Shown here piece by piece: positions 13,203 through 16,081 of a stretch of DNA of 16,081 bases. This stretch comes from Flavobacteriia bacterium. Its GTDB lineage: Bacteria > Bacteroidota > Bacteroidia > Flavobacteriales > Flavobacteriaceae. Under the pieces are notes generated by a model. The model saw only the letters and a program-made list of their open reading frames with translations. It did no database searches and was not told the DNA's origin. A program made the translations under genes and the position numbers. The number at the start of each line of letters is the position of its first letter. Positions within the stretch are counted from its first letter, which is position 1. The stretch lies in NCBI GenBank assembly GCA_030626085.1, contig DAOUPQ010000020.1, positions 1-16,081 on the forward strand, given 5' to 3'.

Positions 13203-14753
13203 ATGACAATAGAAATAAATAAAGTTTTAAAAAAACTAGGAATCACAAATGTAAATAAAGGAGTTTCAACTGGAGTAGAATGGTTTGATACAAAAGGAGC
13301 AATTACCTCTTCTTCATCTCCAATTGATGGTAAAGAAATTGCAAAAATTAAAAATGCAACTTTAGATGATTATGAAATAGTTGTTAAAAAAGCACAAGAA
13401 GCTTTTAAAGAATGGAGACTTGTTCCGGCACCGGAAAGAGGAGAGATAGTTAGACAAATTGGATTGGCTTTGAGAGCGTATAAAGATGAGCTAGGCGCTT
13501 TAGTTTCCTTTGAAATGGGAAAAGTTTATCAAGAAGGACTTGGTGAAGTACAAGAAATGATTGATATATGCGATTTTGCAGTAGGTCAATCTCGTTTAAT
13601 CAATGGTGTTTCATTACAATCAGAAAGAAGAGAACATAGATTGTTTGAGCAATATCAACCATTGGGTGTTGTGGGAATTGTAACTTCATTTAATTTTCCA
13701 GTTGCAGTTTGGGCATGGAATACAGCGCTAGCGGCAATTGCTGGTGATGTAGTTATTTGGAAGCCTTCTTCTAAAACACCTCTTACAGCAATAGCAACAC
13801 AAAGGATCATTGTTGATGTTTTGAAAGATAATAATGTTCCCGAAGGAGTTTTTAACCTTGTTGTAGCGAAATCTTCTATTATGGGAGATAATTTTTTAGC
13901 TGATAAAAGAATTCCTTTATTATCAGTTACCGGATCTACCGCTGTAGGTAAAAGAGTTGGTAGTATTGTAGGTAAAAGATTAGGAAAAACTATTTTAGAA
14001 TTAGGAGGTAACAATGCTGTTATCATTACTCCAAATGCTGATATTAAAATGGCAATTGCTTCTACGGTATTTGGAACAGTAGGAACGGCCGGACAACGTT
14101 GTACTTCAACTCGTAGGATAATTATTCACGAAACTGTTTATGATCAGGTAAAAGATTCTATGGTAAATGCCTATAAAAGCGTAGCCAAAAAGATTGGAAA
14201 TCCATTAGATGAAAATTTCTTGGTAGGACCACTTATTGATGAACATTCAGTAAATGCTTTTACAAATGCAGTTGATAAAGTACAGGAAGAAGGAGGTAAT
14301 ATTCTTTTTGGAGGAGAAGTTTTAAAAGGTAAAGGATTTGAATCAGGTAATTATGTAGTGCCTTGTATTGCTGAAGCGAAAAATCATTATGAAATTGTTC
14401 AAGAAGAAACTTTTGCGCCAATTGTTTATTTAATAAAATATAGTGGTGATGTTCAAAACGCAATTGATCTTCAAAATAATGTTCCTCAAGGACTCTCATC
14501 ATGTATTTTTACTTTAAATGTTAGAGAAGCTGAATTATTTGTTGCGGCATCCGGTTCTGATTGTGGTATTGCCAATGTAAATGTTGGAACATCGGGAGCT
14601 GAAATTGGTGGTGCCTTTGGAGGAGAAAAAGATACAGGAGGTGGAAGAGAATCAGGTTCTGATTCATGGAAAATATACATGCGTCGTCAGACAAGTACTA
14701 TAAATTACGGAACAGAATTACCTTTGGCTCAAGGAATTAAGTTTGATTTTTAA
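13203..14753 (+). CDS. amaB: ALDH7-family (antiquitin-like) aminoadipate-semialdehyde dehydrogenase
   Basis: This NAD-dependent aldehyde dehydrogenase (516 residues) very closely resembles antiquitin/ALDH7, which oxidises alpha-aminoadipate semialdehyde (from piperideine-6-carboxylate) in lysine breakdown. Visible signatures are APERGEIVRQIG (76-87), EMGKVYQEGLGEVQEM (104-119), the oxyanion-region TSFNFP with Asn164, WKPSSKTP (186-193), GSTAVGKRVG (244-253), the general-base motif LELGGNN with Glu266, and the nucleophile Cys300 in GTAGQRCTSTRR. Near the end GSDCGIANVNVGTSGAEIGGAFGG and the GGGRESGSD segment are diagnostic for the ALDH7 branch. All catalytic residues are present. Other lysine-degradation genes are not in the window, so pathway assignment rests on the family alone. 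It follows a DUF1858-like gene by 16 bp and ends at a strong terminator. Confidence 0.93.
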   Translation: MTIEINKVLKKLGITNVNKGVSTGVEWFDTKGAITSSSSPIDGKEIAKIKNATLDDYEIVVKKAQEAFKEWRLVPAPERGEIVRQIGLALRAYKDELGALVSFEMGKVYQEGLGEVQEMIDICDFAVGQSRLINGVSLQSERREHRLFEQYQPLGVVGIVTSFNFPVAVWAWNTALAAIAGDVVIWKPSSKTPLTAIATQRIIVDVLKDNNVPEGVFNLVVAKSSIMGDNFLADKRIPLLSVTGSTAVGKRVGSIVGKRLGKTILELGGNNAVIITPNADIKMAIASTVFGTVGTAGQRCTSTRRIIIHETVYDQVKDSMVNAYKSVAKKIGNPLDENFLVGPLIDEHSVNAFTNAVDKVQEEGGNILFGGEVLKGKGFESGNYVVPCIAEAKNHYEIVQEETFAPIVYLIKYSGDVQNAIDLQNNVPQGLSSCIFTLNVREAELFVAASGSDCGIANVNVGTSGAEIGGAFGGEKDTGGGRESGSDSWKIYMRRQTSTINYGTELPLAQGIKFDF

Positions 14754-14773
14754 TAAATTAGAATAATTTTAAT

Positions 14774-14804
14774 TATAAAAGCGCTTTTTAAGGGCGCTTT
14801 TATA
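14774..14804 (+). terminator. Terminator after the aldehyde dehydrogenase gene
   Basis: The 11-bp stem TATAAAAGCGC/GCGCTTTTATA (14774-14784 with 14794-14804) has a 9-nt loop and is followed by TTTG. It is symmetric with A/T flanks, so it could act in both directions. Confidence 0.8.
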
Positions 14805-14839
14805 TTTGTGTCCTGCATGGTTTTTAAATATTATCTTGT

Positions 14840-14857
14840 CTACAGGCTTGCCTGTAG
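14840..14857. repeat. 18-nt palindrome CTACAGGC-TT-GCCTGTAG
   Basis: The 8-bp arms are separated by two bases. There is no T-run on either side, so it is not a classical terminator. It resembles short dispersed palindromes found between genes in many bacteria; copy number cannot be judged here. Confidence 0.45.
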
Positions 14858-14948
14858 GTTTTAGGATATAAAGAAATAATAAAAATTTAACAGACTATTG
14901 ATGTTTGATACTTTTTTTAGGCTGAAGTAAATAATTAGAAAAAGGCAT

Positions 14949-14977
14949 AAAAAAACCGCCCCGAAAGATCGAGGCGG
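14949..14977 (-). terminator. Strand-specific intrinsic terminator with no annotated gene
   Basis: In minus-strand RNA the sequence forms a 9-bp stem, CCGCCUCGA paired with UCGGGGCGG, closed by the tetraloop UCUU and followed by seven U (the A-run at 14949-14955). The one non-Watson-Crick position is G-U on minus but C-A on plus, so the structure is built for minus-strand RNA. Any gene it ends must lie to the right. Confidence 0.8.
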
Positions 14978-15036
14978 GCATTGGTTGAAATAAATCAACC
15001 AAAATCAACTAACCAAACCTTATTTTTACACTTATC

Positions 15037-15123
15037 TTAAGTATATAACTTAAAACGAGTACTTTGTGTTTTTGTTGTTAGAGAATGAAAATTTATATTC
15101 TCAGTATATTCAATGAACAACAT
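15037..15123 (-). CDS. Possible 28-residue small protein
   Basis: The ORF runs from ATG at 15123 to TAA at 15037 inside the candidate small transcript. The peptide begins MLFIEYTENINFHSL and ends STRFKLYT; it is mildly basic, with no signal or membrane segment and no run of one amino acid that would suggest an attenuator peptide. Coding status is uncertain, because the same bases form two hairpins. Confidence 0.2.
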   Translation of the reverse strand: MLFIEYTENINFHSLTTKTQSTRFKLYT

Positions 15124-15209
15124 TTGTGCCAATATGGATATAGAAATTATAAAATTTTCTTAAAAAAATAATTTCACAAACTTGTTTAGATGAATAAACA
15201 TATCAATCA

Positions 15210-15217
15210 CAAAAGTA
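15210..15217 (-). promoter_or_regulatory. Promoter box for the orphan minus-strand unit
   Basis: The minus strand reads TACTTTTG, an exact TAnnTTTG match. No clear -33 TTG is seen upstream. The predicted start near 15203 would give a transcript ending at the 14949 terminator. Confidence 0.4.
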
Positions 15218-15316
15218 AATAAATTATAAAAAAATATGTTTAAAAAAACGTTAAAATTTAATACGAAAACCAAAAGAATTACGTTATAATAATTAAGGAA
15301 TTAAAACTTTTTAGCT
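15218..15316. other. A/T-rich leader before the barrel gene
   Basis: This stretch should hold the promoter of the gene at 15317, but I found no exact TAnnTTTG on the + strand; the closest sequence is around 15303-15312 (AAAACTTTTT). Nothing else is recognisable in it. Confidence 0.3.
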
Positions 15317-15745
15317 ATGAAAAGATTTAAATTATTTTTTTTGTTTATTTTTTTTACTACAGTTGTATTTTCTCAGTCATATGACGGTAAAGGAGATACT
15401 AAACTCAATATTGGATACGACCTATATGGTTTTGGCAATGGAATCAGAGCAAATATTGATTATGGATTAACTGATCTATTTTCCGTTGGTGCTGGTGCTT
15501 CTTATTATTTTAGTAATCCTGATAATGATTATTATCTCTATGGTAGAACTGCAATTCATTTAGGTTTATTACTCGATTTTCCATCAAAATTCGACCTCTA
15601 TCCAAGTATCCAAGTAGGTTATTTATCAAGTAACGATGTTGGATTTGATGCATTTATTGGTGTAAAATATTTCTTTACCAATAAAATTGGAGTATATGCA
15701 GAAATCGGAAGAAATGGAAGTATTGGTTTAAGTATTAATTTATAA
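15317..15745 (+). CDS. Small outer-membrane beta-barrel protein (DUF6646-like)
   Basis: The 142-residue protein has a signal peptide (basic KRFK, hydrophobic 6-17, likely cleavage after VFS at residue 19). The mature part, about 123 residues, consists of alternating beta-strands: DTKLNIGYDLYG (27-38), GIRANIDYGLTDLFSVGAGASYYF (starting at residue 42), DLYPSIQVGYL, and GFDAFIGVKYFFTNKIGVYAEIG, ending in SIGLSINL. It is consistent with a small outer-membrane barrel of six to eight strands. The opening GKGDT and the pattern FDLYPSIQVG...KYFFTNKIGVYAE resemble, from memory, the flavobacterial DUF6646 family; function is unknown. It appears monocistronic and converges with the exonuclease gene 96 bp away. 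Confidence 0.75.
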   Translation: MKRFKLFFLFIFFTTVVFSQSYDGKGDTKLNIGYDLYGFGNGIRANIDYGLTDLFSVGAGASYYFSNPDNDYYLYGRTAIHLGLLLDFPSKFDLYPSIQVGYLSSNDVGFDAFIGVKYFFTNKIGVYAEIGRNGSIGLSINL

Positions 15746-15841
15746 GTATTAAAAAAAAATTGATTTTGATTGAATGTGATAATAAAACATCCATAAATAA
15801 AATATAGTTACATACTTTGCGGGACATGTCAAATCATTTTT

Positions 15842-16081
15842 TTATTCAATTCTAATTATTTGTTCTTTATTTAAAATCTCCATATTATTAAACCTTAAAT
15901 AAACTTGTGCTACGGCAAGAGTGTCATTTTCGCAATATTTTGCAATCCGTTTTAAATCATCATCTTCATAATATACTTTAGCAACCTGGCTGCCGTCAAT
16001 GTCTTCTTTTGGAGAATCAATACCTAGAATATTTGTAAGTAAATTTAATGATGTATAATGCTTATAATCACCAAATTTCCA
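15842..16081 (-). CDS. 3'-5' exonuclease, PolB-like DEDDy family (C-terminal part, cut by window edge)
   Basis: Eighty codons (79 residues plus stop) are visible, and the gene continues beyond the right edge. The fragment starts WKFGDYKHYTSLNLLTNILG, continues through DIDGSQVAKVYYEDDD and holds the Exo III motif of DEDDy nucleases, YCEND (Tyr-x3-Asp), in KYCENDTLAVAQVYLRF. This ordering is that of the predicted PolB-related 3'-5' exonuclease family (DNA_pol_B_exo2) common in Bacteroidota. The earlier Exo I and II motifs lie outside the window, so completeness cannot be judged. The stop codon is TAA at 15842-15844; no clear terminator follows before the barrel gene. Confidence 0.8.
   Translation of the reverse strand, partial: WKFGDYKHYTSLNLLTNILGIDSPKEDIDGSQVAKVYYEDDDLKRIAKYCENDTLAVAQVYLRFNNMEILNKEQIIRIE

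Larger units (their letters stand above)
14949..15203 (-). ncRNA. Candidate orphan small RNA or small-protein transcript
   Basis: A perfect -7 box (minus strand, 15210-15217) and the terminator at 14949-14977 bound a transcript of about 255 nt with no known gene. It contains hairpins at 15081-15102 (GAGAAT/ATTCTC), 15037-15053 (TTAAGT/ACTTAA) and 14981-15002 (TTGGTTGA/TCAACCAA). An alternative AACCAA partner at 15011-15016 could compete with the last of these. A 28-codon ORF lies at 15037-15123. No minus-strand gene follows to the left, so it is not a leader of one. It does not match any RNA family I can recognise. Confidence 0.4.

Noticed and set aside
13655..14026. Minus-strand open frame of 123 codons inside the aldehyde dehydrogenase gene
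   Set aside because: It is fully antisense to a strongly conserved gene with all catalytic motifs; the frame is open only as a by-product of the sense codons.
14801..14808. TATATTTG, an exact + strand -7 match after the aldehyde dehydrogenase gene
   Set aside because: It overlaps the right arm of the terminator hairpin, and no + strand gene follows for about 500 bp, so it is most likely a chance match in A/T-rich DNA.
15825..15832. GACATGTC palindrome between the barrel and exonuclease genes
   Set aside because: An isolated 8-nt palindrome is expected by chance, and no promoter or repeat context supports it.

Overview
The window is AT-rich bacterial DNA, most likely from the Bacteroidota, class Flavobacteriia. 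Four things support this. Start codons follow A/T-rich leaders without Shine-Dalgarno sequences. Several genes are preceded by the Bacteroidota -7 promoter box TAnnTTTG. Families typical of the phylum are present (DUF4271, DUF4296, LuxE-like acyltransferase, small outer-membrane barrels). The lipoproteins carry Bacteroidota-type lipoboxes. The genus cannot be fixed from this sequence. No rRNA, tRNA, CRISPR array, insertion sequence or prophage gene was seen.

Layout. (1) 1-2036: recA on + and hemD on -, converging on two small terminators. (2) 2048-4387: DUF4271 membrane protein and a GT39-type membrane glycosyltransferase on -, probably co-transcribed into hemD, which also seems to have its own promoter inside the DUF4271 gene. 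(3) 4454-6948: polyprenol-phosphate mannose synthase, dihydroorotase (pyrC) and a DUF4296 lipoprotein as a tight + operon, divergent from the glycosyltransferase. (4) 6950-10330: an extended SDR (-), tyrS (+) and a LuxE-like acyltransferase (-), separated by a divergent promoter region with a 15-nt palindrome and by a 30-nt palindrome where tyrS meets the acyltransferase gene. (5) 10419-12683: a three-gene + operon of lipoprotein, ECF-type sigma factor, and a protein with an inner-membrane helix, a long linker and a C-terminal outer-membrane beta-barrel. (6) 12684-12979: a terminator and a cluster of palindromes. (7) 12980-14753: small DUF1858-like CxxC protein plus an ALDH7/antiquitin-type aldehyde dehydrogenase. 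(8) 14754-15316: a non-coding stretch with an apparent orphan minus-strand transcription unit. (9) 15317-15745: small outer-membrane barrel protein. (10) 15842-16081: the 3' end of a PolB-like 3'-5' exonuclease on -.

Most of the window is housekeeping: recombination, haem, pyrimidine and Tyr-tRNA synthesis. Two places look less ordinary. The sigma operon at 10419-12683 joins a lipoprotein with an acidic surface-export-like signal, a cytoplasmic sigma factor, and one polypeptide that appears to cross the envelope from a short cytoplasmic N-terminus to an outer-membrane barrel. This could be a compact outside-to-inside signalling device. The second is the unannotated minus-strand unit at about 14949-15217, which has a -7 box, several hairpins, a 28-codon ORF, and a terminator whose single G-U wobble fits only minus-strand RNA.
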